DNA of 64,000 nt from Parabacteroides faecis (GCF_014647375.1 NZ_BMPB01000006.1:186001-250000); one strand, 5' to 3'. Shown: positions 1 to 10,437, counted from the first letter of the stretch. Notes: generated by a model from the sequence alone, not told the origin. Numbers and translations are program-made.

Positions 1-2685
1 TTCCGTGCGGACAAAATTAAGACGGTATCCTTCTATTTCTGTTTTCCTGAAATCCAATAACTGGTTTACCAGGGATAACAGGCGGGAGACATTCTTATCC
101 ATCAGTAGCAGTGAGTTATTCTCTTTTTCTCCGATCTTGTCCGATTTCAATAAACGCTCCAACGGGTTTTTGATCAGGGTTAGCGGGGTGCGTATTTCAT
201 GTGCGATATTAATGAAGAAGTCGATCTTTGCCTGATAAAGCTCTTTCTCCTTGTTGTTTTCGAATATTTGCATTTTGTACGTCATCTTTCTTCTTTCTTT
301 TCTTCTCCAGTAAAAGATCAGATACACGATGATCATCATGATCAGGATGGCATAAATGACATAAGCCGTATTGGAAACCCACCAGGGAGGAAGAACATTG
401 ATATGCAGGCGGGTGATTTCGTGTCCCCAGCTATTGGATAGGTTGGCAGCCCTTACTTCAAAAGTATATTCACCGGGATGCAGGTCGGTGAAGTAGACGA
501 TGTTACGTTCACCCAATGCTATCCAGTCCCTGTCGAGATTCACCATCCGGTAAGCATATTGGATGGAACCGGGGGCGATGAAGTTGAGGGCGGAAAAGTT
601 GATGTTGAAAGATGATTGGTCGTGATTTAGTGTGATATCCCGGACTTCGGAAACCGAAGAACTGTTAATGATTTTTCGTCCGCCCATCCCGTTCTGTATT
701 TCCAGCGAACTGATACGGACGTCCATCTTTTCGGCTGCCGGACGTATATCGGTCGGCTTGAAATGGATAAAACCTTTTATGGAACCGAAATAGAGTGTAC
801 CGTCTTCATCCTTAAAAGCCGAGTTGTAGTTGAACTGGCGGGTGACTAAGCCGTGTGCCTCGGTATAGGTCATGATCTCTTCTGTCTGTGTGTTGAGGCA
901 AACCAAACCATTTGCCGTGCTGATCCATAGACAGTTGTTGTCATCCGGTAAAATACGGAAAGCCACGTTGCTGGGCATACCGTTCTTAACTGTGTAATGA
1001 AGCGATTCTCCGGTCTGAAAATCATATTTGATAATACCTTCCACCGTTGCGAACCACATGTTCCCGGCTTTATCTTCGCAGGCATCGTTGACTGAATTAT
1101 GGCGTTGGGTATTAAGCTTGTCATATTGGAGATACATGCCTGTGTTACTTGTTGTATTGAAATAATAGCTGCGGTTGAACATACCGAGCCATATTTTTCC
1201 GGAACGGTCTTCATACAGGCAGTTGACAGCGAACGGAGGAAACTGGGGGGCATAAACAAAGCGGTCGTTCAGATAGTCGTAGCGGAAGATGCCGTCTTCT
1301 GTCCCTACCAAAACTTCTCCTTCCCGTAAAACCTTGATACACCGTACTGTACTATTCTTTACTGTTTGTGCATCTTTCAACAGGTCATAGTGTTTGATGA
1401 CTTTTCGTGTTCGTATATCCATCAGGTCGATGCCGTGTATCACATGTCCGATCCACAGATTATCTCCCGAAGCTGCCAATCCGCGGATATTGGTATGGGA
1501 AAGACTTTTTACACCGGGTATTGGCTGGTAATTGGTGAATGTGCCCGTTTTCTTTTCCAGGCAATTGATCCCGGCGTCTTCCGTACCTACCCATATATTT
1601 CCGTAAATATCTGTACAGATATCGCGTATCACTTCCCCTTTCAACGAATGAGTTTCGTTCCAGGGATAATATACATTGAAGGGGCGGAAAGGGGAGTAGT
1701 AGTTCACTCCGTTCTGGTGAAAACAGATCCAGACACCTTCTTCGCGGTCTTCAAACAGGGCGGAGACGAAATGGCTGGATAGTGCATACGGGTCCAGCGG
1801 GTCTTGCCGGATGCGTTTGCAGGTCCCGGCCTCCAGGTCATAGATGAACAGTCCTGAATCGGTCCCGATCCAAAGTTCTTTCTTGTCTTTTTCGAGGAAG
1901 CAGTTGATCAGGATCGTTAACTGGTTTTTCTCCTGGATATTCAGATCTTCGTAGGTTTTTGAAAGTACATTGAATATTTTTACATCGTCGTGTTCAAACG
2001 CGACATATATGGTCGGAGAAGAAGGTGAGGCATACAGCATGGATAATTTCCGGGAAGTGGTTTCCGGCGAATGGGTGAACAGGTCATGCGATTCGAGATT
2101 TCCGTCCTCCGGGTTCAGTTGTGAAATAAAACCTTCCGAATCACCCAGCCAGATGGAATTATCTGCCATGATACAGAAAGAGGTATAAATTTGTCCGTTA
2201 TTACCGGCGAAAATCCGGAATTGCCCGTCAGAAACATTATACTGTATCAATGTTCCGTCCATCAGCAACCATAACTGGTTGTTTTTGTCGAACTGGAAGA
2301 GTTCAACCCCTTTGTTTTTAGTGAAAGGAACGTGCAGGAATGATTCTTTTGTTTCATTATATTGATATAATCCGGAAAGTGTGCCTACCCATAAGTTGCC
2401 GTCATGGTCGCAACCGAGATGCGTGATCCAGTTATTGCCGAGCGATTCCGCATCGTCAGGGTCGTTGCGGAATACTTTAAATGTATATCCGTCGAACCGG
2501 TTCAGTCCGTCGCGCGTACCGATCCATATATAGCCGCTTTTATCCTGCACGCAACAAGTCACCATGTTGTCGCTTAATCCGTTTTCCACCTGGTAATGAC
2601 GGAATAGATAGTTGCTTTCTTCGGCAAAAAGGCAGAGAGAACAGAATAGGAAAAGTATAGATAAGATCAACTTCGGATGTCTCAT
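1..2685 (-). CDS. hybrid two-component sensor (HTCS), N-terminal part, cut by window edge
   Basis: Reads leftward from ATG at 2685 and stays open to base 1, so the kinase C-terminus and any receiver/AraC parts lie outside. The first residues are a signal peptide (MRHPKLILSILFLFC...). About 700 residues of propeller repeats of the type 'GYIWIGT..GLNRFDG' (Reg_prop) follow, then a Y_Y_Y-like domain (about 690-760) and one membrane segment (about 770-795). A HisKA dimerisation box 'AHEIRTPLTLI' comes next, with the phospho-accepting His at residue 829. This order is that of Bacteroides hybrid sensors, which sense breakdown products of glycans in the periplasm and drive neighbouring polysaccharide loci. 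The ligand cannot be read from sequence. The target locus is probably to the left, because the divergent right-hand neighbour is a nucleoside-type permease. Confidence 0.9.
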   Translation of the reverse strand, partial: MRHPKLILSILFLFCSLCLFAEESNYLFRHYQVENGLSDNMVTCCVQDKSGYIWIGTRDGLNRFDGYTFKVFRNDPDDAESLGNNWITHLGCDHDGNLWVGTLSGLYQYNETKESFLHVPFTKNKGVELFQFDKNNQLWLLMDGTLIQYNVSDGQFRIFAGNNGQIYTSFCIMADNSIWLGDSEGFISQLNPEDGNLESHDLFTHSPETTSRKLSMLYASPSSPTIYVAFEHDDVKIFNVLSKTYEDLNIQEKNQLTILINCFLEKDKKELWIGTDSGLFIYDLEAGTCKRIRQDPLDPYALSSHFVSALFEDREEGVWICFHQNGVNYYSPFRPFNVYYPWNETHSLKGEVIRDICTDIYGNIWVGTEDAGINCLEKKTGTFTNYQPIPGVKSLSHTNIRGLAASGDNLWIGHVIHGIDLMDIRTRKVIKHYDLLKDAQTVKNSTVRCIKVLREGEVLVGTEDGIFRYDYLNDRFVYAPQFPPFAVNCLYEDRSGKIWLGMFNRSYYFNTTSNTGMYLQYDKLNTQRHNSVNDACEDKAGNMWFATVEGIIKYDFQTGESLHYTVKNGMPSNVAFRILPDDNNCLWISTANGLVCLNTQTEEIMTYTEAHGLVTRQFNYNSAFKDEDGTLYFGSIKGFIHFKPTDIRPAAEKMDVRISSLEIQNGMGGRKIINSSSVSEVRDITLNHDQSSFNINFSALNFIAPGSIQYAYRMVNLDRDWIALGERNIVYFTDLHPGEYTFEVRAANLSNSWGHEITRLHINVLPPWWVSNTAYVIYAILIMMIIVYLIFYWRRKERRKMTYKMQIFENNKEKELYQAKIDFFINIAHEIRTPLTLIKNPLERLLKSDKIGEKENNSLLLMDKNVSRLLSLVNQLLDFRKTEIEGYRLNFVRTE

Positions 2686-2856
2686 AAATAAGTTTGTTGT
2701 TTGACACTGCAAGATATATAAAATTGTATTACCAGTTTTCATTTATCGTGTCATGGATTTTTAAAATTGTGTCAGACCAGGTGAGAATACCACAGAATGA
2801 GATAAATACGGGAATTAATGCAACCGGAACGAACAGATATATTTTGCATAAGGGAG

Positions 2857-2864
2857 TACTTTTG
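2857..2864 (+). promoter_or_regulatory. possible -7 box for the NupG-type permease
   Basis: TACTTTTG matches the Bacteroidetes sigma-ABfr -7 consensus TAnnTTTG and lies 46 bases before the permease ATG. No clear -33 TTTG is seen at the right distance, so support is modest. Confidence 0.35.
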
Positions 2865-2909
2865 ATCAACGATTTGAAAATGCTATAAGAAACCTTTTTG
2901 ATTACTATC

Positions 2910-4145
2910 ATGAATACACAACATTCTAATACAGGAATAGGAACGAAGATTCAGCTCTGTCTGATGATGTTTTTACAGTATATGTTAAGCGCAGTCTGGT
3001 GGGTGCCGCTGGCAGCTTATCTCTCACACACACTAAAGTTGGAGGTGTATCAGGTTTCCTTAGTATTAAGTGCAATGGCTATCGGAGCAATGGCCTCTTC
3101 GTTTATCGGAGCGATTGCCGACCGATATTTTGCCGCAGAAAAGATATTGGCAGTTTTGAATATATTAACGGGAGTTTTCTTGCTGCTGGCTGCTCAGCAG
3201 CAAGATTTTCCTCCTCTTATGTTCTTTGTCGTAATGGCGATGCTTTGTCACATGCCGACACAGAGTCTGACAAGTACGATCGCGATGAGCCACGCTCCTT
3301 CTGAACAGTTCCCGCGTATCCGTATGTTCGGTTCGGTAGGGTGGGTTGCTTCAGGAATATTCAGCCTGGTAGCTATTCATTTATTAGGAATGGAAGCGTT
3401 CGATGACACGAACTTACCGATGTACTGTGGTGCTGGTGTTTGTTTTATTGCCGCTTTTGCCAACCTGACGCTTCCGCATACTCCTCCGTCGGTGGCAAAG
3501 AGTTCAAAGATATCGGTAATGGATATTACGGGATTCTCCGCTTTCTCATTGATGAAAGATAAGAACTACCGGGTGTTTATGATCCTGACCTTCCTGTCGA
3601 TCATTCCCTTTACACTTTATCATGTATATGGTTCCATGATTCTGGCGGACGAACAGGTGCGGAATATCACGGTGACGATGAACTTCGGACAGTTGGCCGA
3701 AATGCTCTTTCTGATCGTTACCACGACGATCCTGATCAAATCGGGTATCAAGAATACGCTGATCTTCGGTATGGCAGCCATGCTGGTCCGTTACGGAGCT
3801 TTTTTCTTCGGGGCTGAAACAGGGCAACAGTGGTTCTATTATATCGGTATTATCGTTCACGGTCTGATATTCGGTCTGTTCTATGTAGGCGGACAGGTCT
3901 ATACGGATAATGTAGCGCCAAAGGATATGAAGGCACAGGCACAAGGTTTGCTTTTCTTCCTGGTATGGGGAATCGGTTTCCTGATCGGAACGTTATGGAA
4001 CGGCTGGTTGATTGGAATGTTCCGTGATGGCGATAAATGTGACTGGCCGGTATTGTTCGCTATTTCATCGGCTTGTACACTGGTACTGTTGCTTTTGTTC
4101 ATGTTCCTGTTCAAGCCGGTAAGCCTTAAAACATCAGATAAATAA
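2910..4145 (+). CDS. MFS nucleoside:H+ symporter family permease (NupG/XapB type)
   Basis: 411 residues with about 12 hydrophobic segments, matching the length and architecture of the nucleoside-proton symporter family. Family-like stretches include 'FLQYMLSAVWWVPLAAYL' in TM1, 'MPTQSLTSTIAMSH' after TM4, and 'FPRIRMFGSVGWVASGI', which parallels NupG 'FPPIRIWGTIGF'. It would import nucleosides across the inner membrane using the proton gradient. I use ATG 2910. An in-frame TTG at 2898 would add four residues but is less likely. It is a single gene followed by a hairpin terminator. The exact substrate is inferred from family only. Confidence 0.85.
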   Translation: MNTQHSNTGIGTKIQLCLMMFLQYMLSAVWWVPLAAYLSHTLKLEVYQVSLVLSAMAIGAMASSFIGAIADRYFAAEKILAVLNILTGVFLLLAAQQQDFPPLMFFVVMAMLCHMPTQSLTSTIAMSHAPSEQFPRIRMFGSVGWVASGIFSLVAIHLLGMEAFDDTNLPMYCGAGVCFIAAFANLTLPHTPPSVAKSSKISVMDITGFSAFSLMKDKNYRVFMILTFLSIIPFTLYHVYGSMILADEQVRNITVTMNFGQLAEMLFLIVTTTILIKSGIKNTLIFGMAAMLVRYGAFFFGAETGQQWFYYIGIIVHGLIFGLFYVGGQVYTDNVAPKDMKAQAQGLLFFLVWGIGFLIGTLWNGWLIGMFRDGDKCDWPVLFAISSACTLVLLLLFMFLFKPVSLKTSDK

Positions 4146-4190
4146 TACGCATTTAATTCTCAAGACTATATATATATCACGCCAAACATG

Positions 4191-4226
4191 AAAAAAAGGG
4201 GACGCGACGGTGTCCCTTTTTTATTT
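4191..4226 (+). terminator. rho-independent terminator after the permease gene
   Basis: An A-run plus GGGGAC is followed by a short loop, GTGTCCC and a T-run. It sits 46 bases after the permease stop, with a G/C core and a U tract on the plus strand. Confidence 0.7.
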
Positions 4227-4493
4227 TAATAAGCTATTCTTCCTCCGGCAGGCTCTTTTTGCATCCTTTGTTTATCCGCTTTTCTCCTTCGTTTTAAGTA
4301 ATTGTCTATTCAATTGTCTATCGCTATTTTAAGTATTCTCACACCTCTTTACATACCTTTACTTATCAGAATTTAATTATTTCGTTCAGTACTTGAAGAA
4401 GTCAGTCTCGACGACCGGGTATAGCAGCCGGAGTAAAACTGCTTGTCTGTTAAGATGCGATTATGAATATATCAGTTAAACTTAATAATGTGA
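4227..4493. other. intergenic region upstream of the GLUG lipoprotein pair
   Basis: About 270 bases with no coding signal. A weak TACCTTTA near 4360 resembles a -7 box but lacks the final G. No repeat or structured RNA recognised. Confidence 0.4.
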
Positions 4494-7457
4494 ATGCTTA
4501 TGAACACTTTCAAACCAATTTTTGCAGCTTTGGTGTTATTCCTTTTTCAGGCAATCTTCCTGGCTTGCAGCGACGACAAAGAAGAGATAATTATTCCCCC
4601 GGAGAATAGCATACCCGGACAGGAATTTGGAATACGCCAGCTTACTGTGAAACTTCCGCGCCTGGGACGGCTCGAAATACTGTTCTCTAAAATTAACTGC
4701 CGTATTCATATAAAAGGAGTAGACGACCGGATTACTTATCCAGTCAACACCTTCCTCTCAGCTACGGCTGACTCCTTGATCATCGAAGCGGAAGACCCGA
4801 TACTGAGCGAACTTCCCCACCAGATGTATCACTTGAACTATATTACTTTCCCGAAGAAAGACCTGGCCGTGAAAGCGGCTGAGGTGACTGCGGAGGCAGG
4901 CATACAGGATACCGTTTACCTGGGTGCCCGCCTGTCGGTCGAAGACCCGGACAATATCGTTTTCCGTTCGAGCTTCAACCTGGAGGCCGACCGTATAGGG
5001 GTGGGGAGTGCGGCAGACCCTATTGCTATTGCCTGCGGAAAAGACTTTTATGATATTATATGTAGCGAATTGAGTGTCGGCAATGATTTAGCAGACAAAT
5101 GTTTCGAACTTACAGCGAATATCAATTTCCAAATGCCTGAAATAACCACCGATAAGGGGTGGCAACCTGCCGGAAGACATAATATCAACGGAAGTTCCAC
5201 CTCCTTTAACGGCATGATAGACGGTAATGGGAATGCAATCGACTTGCTATCCAGCAGTTCTACGGAAGATTATGCAGGGCTCTTCTATAAATTAGGATCG
5301 CGAGCCCATGTGCATGATATCGAGTTTACCTCTGTTGCTTTAAATGGAAAAGACTATATAGGAGCGGTTGCTTGCTATTCGGAAGAAGGAGCACAGCTTG
5401 AAAATATAAGTTTGACCGGCTTTATAGATGGAGTTTCCAATATTGGCGGACTGGTAGGTTCGGGCGATGTCACGGTTACAAACTGTGTTTCCAGTCTTGC
5501 TGTAAAAGTAAAATCCGATAAATCAGCATCCAATATAGGCGGATTGATTGGGTTTACCACCTCTTCCGAGATTAAGAACTGTATCCTTACCGGACTGGTT
5601 ACAGCTCCTAAGGGCAAGAATGTAGGAGGCATTACCGGAGCCGGAGGTTCGTTTACCAATTGCTACGTAGGTGGTTCTATTGAAGGTTATGACTATACAG
5701 GAGGGATCACCGGAATGGCTGGGGGCACCTTTGCCGGTTGCCGGGTCGGCGCAACGATGAGTTACAATTCATATGCCTTTCCCTGGGAAGTCTTTCTTTC
5801 TCAACCGTTGGTAACTCCTTTCTCAATCGGTATTATAGGTCGCAATTATGTGGGTGGTTTTGCCGGTGGCGGTTCCCTCACTCTGGAAGGAGAGAATATA
5901 TTTATGCGTGAGTCGGGGACAACCGCTACCCTGACCGGAAACGACTATGTCGGCGGACTGGTCGGACACAGTAAATATCTGGAAGCCCGTGCTTCGGCCT
6001 CTTATACCTCTTACGCTCATATCAAAGCCCATGACTATAGTGGTGGGGTAGCCGGTCGTCTGGAAAATATGAATACCGATGCCATTTTCACCAACCGTGG
6101 ATCCATTAATGCGACAGGCTACCACTGTGGCGGAATTGTGGGTTGGGGAACGGCTCTTGCATGTAAAGGTACCTGGACTAATGAAGCTACTATCGTAGGC
6201 GTGAGAGCGGTGGGAGGTATTATCGGTGATGTGGATAAAATGGATAGTCAATGCGAAATACATATGATCAATGACGGATCGGTGACAAGTACGAATTATT
6301 ATCTCGGAGGTCTGGTCGGATACAGCAACAGTCAGCTTAACTTTGGTGAGAACAGCCGTGTCAGCCATGAAGGAGGTTCTATGAAAATCACAGGTGAATA
6401 TTATGTAGGCGGTGTAATCGGAAGCCTTGAAATGGAAGTCGGTTCCAAGTCATACATCATAAACAAACAACCTGCCGTTCATGCAAATATATATGCTCGT
6501 TCGTATGTCGGTGGTATAAGTGGTTATATGAGGTTGCGAAATGCAACTGGAGTAACCGGAGTGATCAACGGCACTAATACGTGTAAGATTGTGATTACTT
6601 CTTCAAGTACAAGCGGTACTTGCGTAGGCGGAGCGATCGGTTTTATGCGTGCGGAAACCAATACGGATAACGTTGGGCAGATCAAACTCAGCGGGATTAC
6701 CCAGTTGACCGGCAGTATTACTGCAGCCGGCGGAGCTGTCGGCGGCATTGTTGGACGGTTGGAAAACAATAAAAACAAGAGTGTCCTGATTGAGGATTGT
6801 AAGAACTTTGTCAACCTAACCTCTACGGCAACCAGCAATGTAGACGGTTTCGGTGGTATCGGCGGATTACGTGAAGAACTGGGATATGAGATCCGGATTT
6901 CTCGTTGTGCCAACTATGCCGATATATCCGGCAGGAATGTTTCCGCTGCAGGAGGCATCTTCGGTCAACAAGAAGAAAACGTCTATATCGATCAATGCTT
7001 CAATGTCGGTAAGGTCGATGCAAACAGTGCAGTGGGCGGTATCCTCGGCCGTGCCTTTGATGGAACGACTGTGGAAAACAGCTTCAATATGGGAGAAGTG
7101 CCCTGGGTATCGGGCAAGACGCTTCTGGCCGGTATCGTCGGACAGAAAGAAAACAAAAGTAAGAAAGACCTTCGGATCAAGAACTGCTATAATGTAGGCA
7201 CCACTGGTTGGGGTATTATCGGCGGCGAAGACGACAAAAACGTGGATTGCCAGAACTGCTATTACCTCGACACCGCCTCCAACGGCGATATGAAAAAGAG
7301 CGGATCTGTATCGAAAAACGCCACTCAGATGCGTCAGAAGGGTACTTATTCCGGCTATTCTACCGACATCTGGACGTTCGGTACTGATGGGCTAGGGGCT
7401 CCTACGTTGAAGAATAATAAGATAGCTTCCGGTTATCCCAATCCATTATCCCAATAA
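4494..7457 (+). CDS. GLUG-repeat surface lipoprotein, 987 aa
   Basis: A lipoprotein signal ends at Cys25 ('FLACSDDKEE'). The acidic residues after Cys fit the Bacteroidetes lipoprotein export signal, so surface display is likely. A beta-rich N-terminal part (about 40-160) is followed by a conserved 'FDIICSEL' start of the repeat region. From about residue 260 to the end there are many GLUG-type units (IGGLVG, VGGITG, VGGFAG, IGGIIG and similar), each about 20-40 residues, expected to stack as a beta-helix or beta-solenoid. GLUG proteins are often adhesins or cell-surface binding proteins. Two in-frame ATGs (4494 and 4500) are equally plausible starts. It is followed after 22 bases by a second gene of the same family, so the two are probably co-transcribed. 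Ligand unknown. Confidence 0.8.
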   Translation: MLMNTFKPIFAALVLFLFQAIFLACSDDKEEIIIPPENSIPGQEFGIRQLTVKLPRLGRLEILFSKINCRIHIKGVDDRITYPVNTFLSATADSLIIEAEDPILSELPHQMYHLNYITFPKKDLAVKAAEVTAEAGIQDTVYLGARLSVEDPDNIVFRSSFNLEADRIGVGSAADPIAIACGKDFYDIICSELSVGNDLADKCFELTANINFQMPEITTDKGWQPAGRHNINGSSTSFNGMIDGNGNAIDLLSSSSTEDYAGLFYKLGSRAHVHDIEFTSVALNGKDYIGAVACYSEEGAQLENISLTGFIDGVSNIGGLVGSGDVTVTNCVSSLAVKVKSDKSASNIGGLIGFTTSSEIKNCILTGLVTAPKGKNVGGITGAGGSFTNCYVGGSIEGYDYTGGITGMAGGTFAGCRVGATMSYNSYAFPWEVFLSQPLVTPFSIGIIGRNYVGGFAGGGSLTLEGENIFMRESGTTATLTGNDYVGGLVGHSKYLEARASASYTSYAHIKAHDYSGGVAGRLENMNTDAIFTNRGSINATGYHCGGIVGWGTALACKGTWTNEATIVGVRAVGGIIGDVDKMDSQCEIHMINDGSVTSTNYYLGGLVGYSNSQLNFGENSRVSHEGGSMKITGEYYVGGVIGSLEMEVGSKSYIINKQPAVHANIYARSYVGGISGYMRLRNATGVTGVINGTNTCKIVITSSSTSGTCVGGAIGFMRAETNTDNVGQIKLSGITQLTGSITAAGGAVGGIVGRLENNKNKSVLIEDCKNFVNLTSTATSNVDGFGGIGGLREELGYEIRISRCANYADISGRNVSAAGGIFGQQEENVYIDQCFNVGKVDANSAVGGILGRAFDGTTVENSFNMGEVPWVSGKTLLAGIVGQKENKSKKDLRIKNCYNVGTTGWGIIGGEDDKNVDCQNCYYLDTASNGDMKKSGSVSKNATQMRQKGTYSGYSTDIWTFGTDGLGAPTLKNNKIASGYPNPLSQ

Positions 7458-7479
7458 ATACATTTTATACATAGATATT

Positions 7480-10302
7480 ATGAGAATACAGAAAAATCAT
7501 ACATTTTGTTTCAGCCGCTTTCTCCTGTTCCTTCTGGCAACATCTTTCCTGATGCTGACAGGCTGTAAGGATGACGAAAATCAAACACCTGTGCCCGGAG
7601 GGGAAGACTACGGGCAGGAGCGACGTATTGAACTGGTTGCCGATCTCAGCAGTCAGATTCCTACGGGTGAGATAAGTTTCCGCCTTATCTACAACAGGGA
7701 TACCCCATTGGCTGTTAAGGCCATCCATTCGGTAGAGAATGGAAAATCAGTCTTCTATCTCGACTCTCGGCTCCGTGTTGGCCGCTATATTCTGGCTTCT
7801 ATTATTCATAAGACGAGCGAAGAAATCTTCAGCGAAGCCAATGTTGGTTGTGCTCTCGATGTTTCAACCCGCTCCAATGCCGTTTCGCCTTCCACTTTCG
7901 ATAAGCTGGCAGGTTATTTCGGTACCGGAACAGCCGATGATCCTTACCGCATCGCTTCGTCGACAGGTTTCGATGTCATGCGTAAGCTTATTGAAGACGG
8001 TAATAACTCGTTCGAAGGCAAATACTTCCTGCAAACAGCCGATATCAATATGGTCGGCTCCTACAATAAAGGTTTCCGTCCCATCGCCCACCAACAGGCT
8101 TTCCCGTTCAAAGGCTGTTATGACGGGGGAGGACATACTATTTCCTATTGTGCCATCCGTACCCTCGACTCGAAAGAGCAGAAGGTCGGGAGCGAGGTAC
8201 ATGCTTCGGGGTTGTTCGGCTATGCCTGCGGTGCTACTTTCCGCAATGTCACGATGGTAGACCCTGTCTCGATCGGTGCAAACTCGACAGGCAGCCTGGT
8301 CGGTGCCGTGCTGGGAACCTCGGGAGAAGTGGAAACTCCGACTTATCTGGATAATTGCCGCGTACGGAAAACGTCTTCTTCTGCCAGCGAAATATACGGT
8401 ATCAGTTTCGTCGGTGGCCTGGTCGGTGGAGTCGATGCGCAAGCTGTATTGGTCATGCACCGCTGTGTGAACGAAAATCTGCCGGTAGGCAACCGTTCCG
8501 ACGGCTCGTTTGTTGGTGGACTGGTAGGTGGAGGAACCATCAATGCCACCGCCATTATGGACAGTTGCGTGAACCAGTCGCCGGTCGTTGCAGCCGGTAG
8601 TCGTTGTACAGGCGGACTGATTGGCGGTATCGAAACCGCCAACATCACCAACTGCCTGAATAAAGGTAACGTCAGCGCCACCCACCGGTCGGCTCTCGGA
8701 ACCGGAGGCATTGCCGGAGGGTTGGGCACTTCCACCCTTGCAGTCGTGCAAAACGAAGGCCGCATAAACGGTTACGAAGGAACAGGCGGAATCGTAGGCA
8801 GCACCGTAATCAGCAAAAGCGACGGCAGCTACAACGACCTTATCATCACCTCCGCGCACAATTACGGAGCCATTCTCGGAACCGACAACTCCGGCGGTAT
8901 CGCCGGAGAAGCCCAAGCGATGATGACCGATTGCTATAACGAAGGTTCTGTCGAGGCAACAGGCGATTTTGCAGGTGGCTTGGCTGGGTATACGCCTACG
9001 GTCGTTATTAACAACAGTTACAACAACGGTGCGGTTGATGCCAACAAATTTGCCGGTGGATTACTGGCCCGTGCCGCCTATTACATTGTGACCAACAGCT
9101 CGAATCTCGGTCCCGTAACCGCCTCCCACGGGATGGCGGCAGGTATCCTGACACTGGGTGGTACGACCGGCATGATCAACTTCTGTACCAATTATGCCTC
9201 CGTGAGAGGTGCCGTGTACGTGGCAGGGATCATTGCCCATTCCGGCGAAACCAAGTCGTTTACCAAACGCGACTTTGCTTCCATCGTTGTTTCCACCGGA
9301 AAGGGAACTTTCAAGCTGATGAAGGCTCTACGAACCCCGCCTAAGAATGTATCCAGCCTGAAAGCCCTCTTCAAAGGCGGCAAGAAGGTCGTGAAGATCG
9401 CTTCTAATACCCTGGATCTGATCAGCGCCATCGCCACCCCACCCCTGATGCAGGACATAAGTATGTGGGACGATCTGTATAACCGTAAACTCGATGTGCG
9501 TAACGAAGAAATGATAGCTGGCATGCACGCCAAAGTCGCCGCTGCCCTGCCTACTACCAGAGGACCTTTGGCAGGTTCGGAGGTACTCCCCGGACTGGTC
9601 TACGAAAACTCGAAAGCCTTCTCCCGGAGTTTGGAAGGCGAGGGTGACGACCTTTATGGTGATGCCGTGCACAGCCGCCTGGCGGATATCAGCGAACAGG
9701 TTGCCAAAATGGAACAGAATCGTGAAATCGCGATTGCTGCCGTCAACTGCGTCCTGGCGGTAGCGGGAGCAATCTTTACAGGCGGGGCGGCTACGGCAGC
9801 CATCGTCGTCTGTTCAACAGCCGTCACGACCGTCGGTATCCTGACCGACCGCATGGATAACTGCATCGAAATATCTCAATGCTGTAACTTTGGAGACATC
9901 AATGCCGGGGAAAACGGCTATGGTATCATTGCCTTCCAGGGCGACCATCTCCGACTTCACAACTGTTTCTCTGCCGGTGCAGCCTCCGGTTATGGTGTGG
10001 CGGACACGGCTCTCGACGGTTTGGACGATGTCAAACCGCGTCGTATCATTTCTATCGGGACTATGAACCAGGATCCTTTCAAAAGCGGTGCTGCTGTAGC
10101 AAACCAGGGGCTTTTCTTCCTGGTAGACAATAAAGGTTCCCACGGATCGCGGATCGGATACTGTTTCGCCGACGACCTGGCCCGTAAGTCGACTTACACG
10201 GATACCGAAAGTCCTTTCGACTTCGATAATACCAGGGCATGGAGTTTCCAAAGCCCCATCGTGCCGCTGCCGTACAATAATTTGTATTACAGTTTCAGGT
10301 AA
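7480..10302 (+). CDS. GLUG-repeat surface lipoprotein with inserted helical, glycine-rich hydrophobic domain, 940 aa
   Basis: The lipobox Cys is residue 29 ('LMLTGCKDDENQ') and acidic residues follow it, so export to the surface is likely. An N-terminal beta domain leads to 'FDVMRKLIEDGN' and GLUG units (VGGLVGGV, VGGLVGGG, TGGLIGGI, AGGLAGYT) through about residue 585. About residues 590-790 break the repeat pattern: an alpha-helical, lysine-rich stretch ends in a hydrophobic, Gly/Ala-rich segment (about 750-788, containing 'LAVAGAIFTGGAATAAIVV'). Repeat-like sequence then resumes ('CCNFGDINAGENGYGIIAF'). This insert is absent from the upstream paralogue. It could be a membrane-inserting or oligomerising module. 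Function is not known. Confidence 0.78.
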   Translation: MRIQKNHTFCFSRFLLFLLATSFLMLTGCKDDENQTPVPGGEDYGQERRIELVADLSSQIPTGEISFRLIYNRDTPLAVKAIHSVENGKSVFYLDSRLRVGRYILASIIHKTSEEIFSEANVGCALDVSTRSNAVSPSTFDKLAGYFGTGTADDPYRIASSTGFDVMRKLIEDGNNSFEGKYFLQTADINMVGSYNKGFRPIAHQQAFPFKGCYDGGGHTISYCAIRTLDSKEQKVGSEVHASGLFGYACGATFRNVTMVDPVSIGANSTGSLVGAVLGTSGEVETPTYLDNCRVRKTSSSASEIYGISFVGGLVGGVDAQAVLVMHRCVNENLPVGNRSDGSFVGGLVGGGTINATAIMDSCVNQSPVVAAGSRCTGGLIGGIETANITNCLNKGNVSATHRSALGTGGIAGGLGTSTLAVVQNEGRINGYEGTGGIVGSTVISKSDGSYNDLIITSAHNYGAILGTDNSGGIAGEAQAMMTDCYNEGSVEATGDFAGGLAGYTPTVVINNSYNNGAVDANKFAGGLLARAAYYIVTNSSNLGPVTASHGMAAGILTLGGTTGMINFCTNYASVRGAVYVAGIIAHSGETKSFTKRDFASIVVSTGKGTFKLMKALRTPPKNVSSLKALFKGGKKVVKIASNTLDLISAIATPPLMQDISMWDDLYNRKLDVRNEEMIAGMHAKVAAALPTTRGPLAGSEVLPGLVYENSKAFSRSLEGEGDDLYGDAVHSRLADISEQVAKMEQNREIAIAAVNCVLAVAGAIFTGGAATAAIVVCSTAVTTVGILTDRMDNCIEISQCCNFGDINAGENGYGIIAFQGDHLRLHNCFSAGAASGYGVADTALDGLDDVKPRRIISIGTMNQDPFKSGAAVANQGLFFLVDNKGSHGSRIGYCFADDLARKSTYTDTESPFDFDNTRAWSFQSPIVPLPYNNLYYSFR

Positions 10303-10310
10303 AAAACTTC

Positions 10311-10362
10311 GTAGGGCTACAAAACTGTCACTTCAACCGTGGCAAATCCTTTGTAGCCCTAC
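10311..10362 (+). terminator. long hairpin after the GLUG gene pair
   Basis: A perfect 13-bp stem (GTAGGGCTACAAA / TTTGTAGCCCTAC) with a 26-base loop starts 8 bases after the stop codon. There is no strong U tract, so it may end or protect the transcript. Confidence 0.5.
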
Positions 10363-10437
10363 AATATTTAGTATCTCTCCAGGTACCTGCGGGGCAACTA
10401 TATCATCCGTAGTGTGTTTCTTAACATATCCCTTTCC

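Noticed and set aside
4494-10302. Cell-surface polysaccharide-utilisation (SusC/SusD) pair
   Set aside because: No TonB receptor or SusD fold is present; both proteins are GLUG-repeat lipoproteins.
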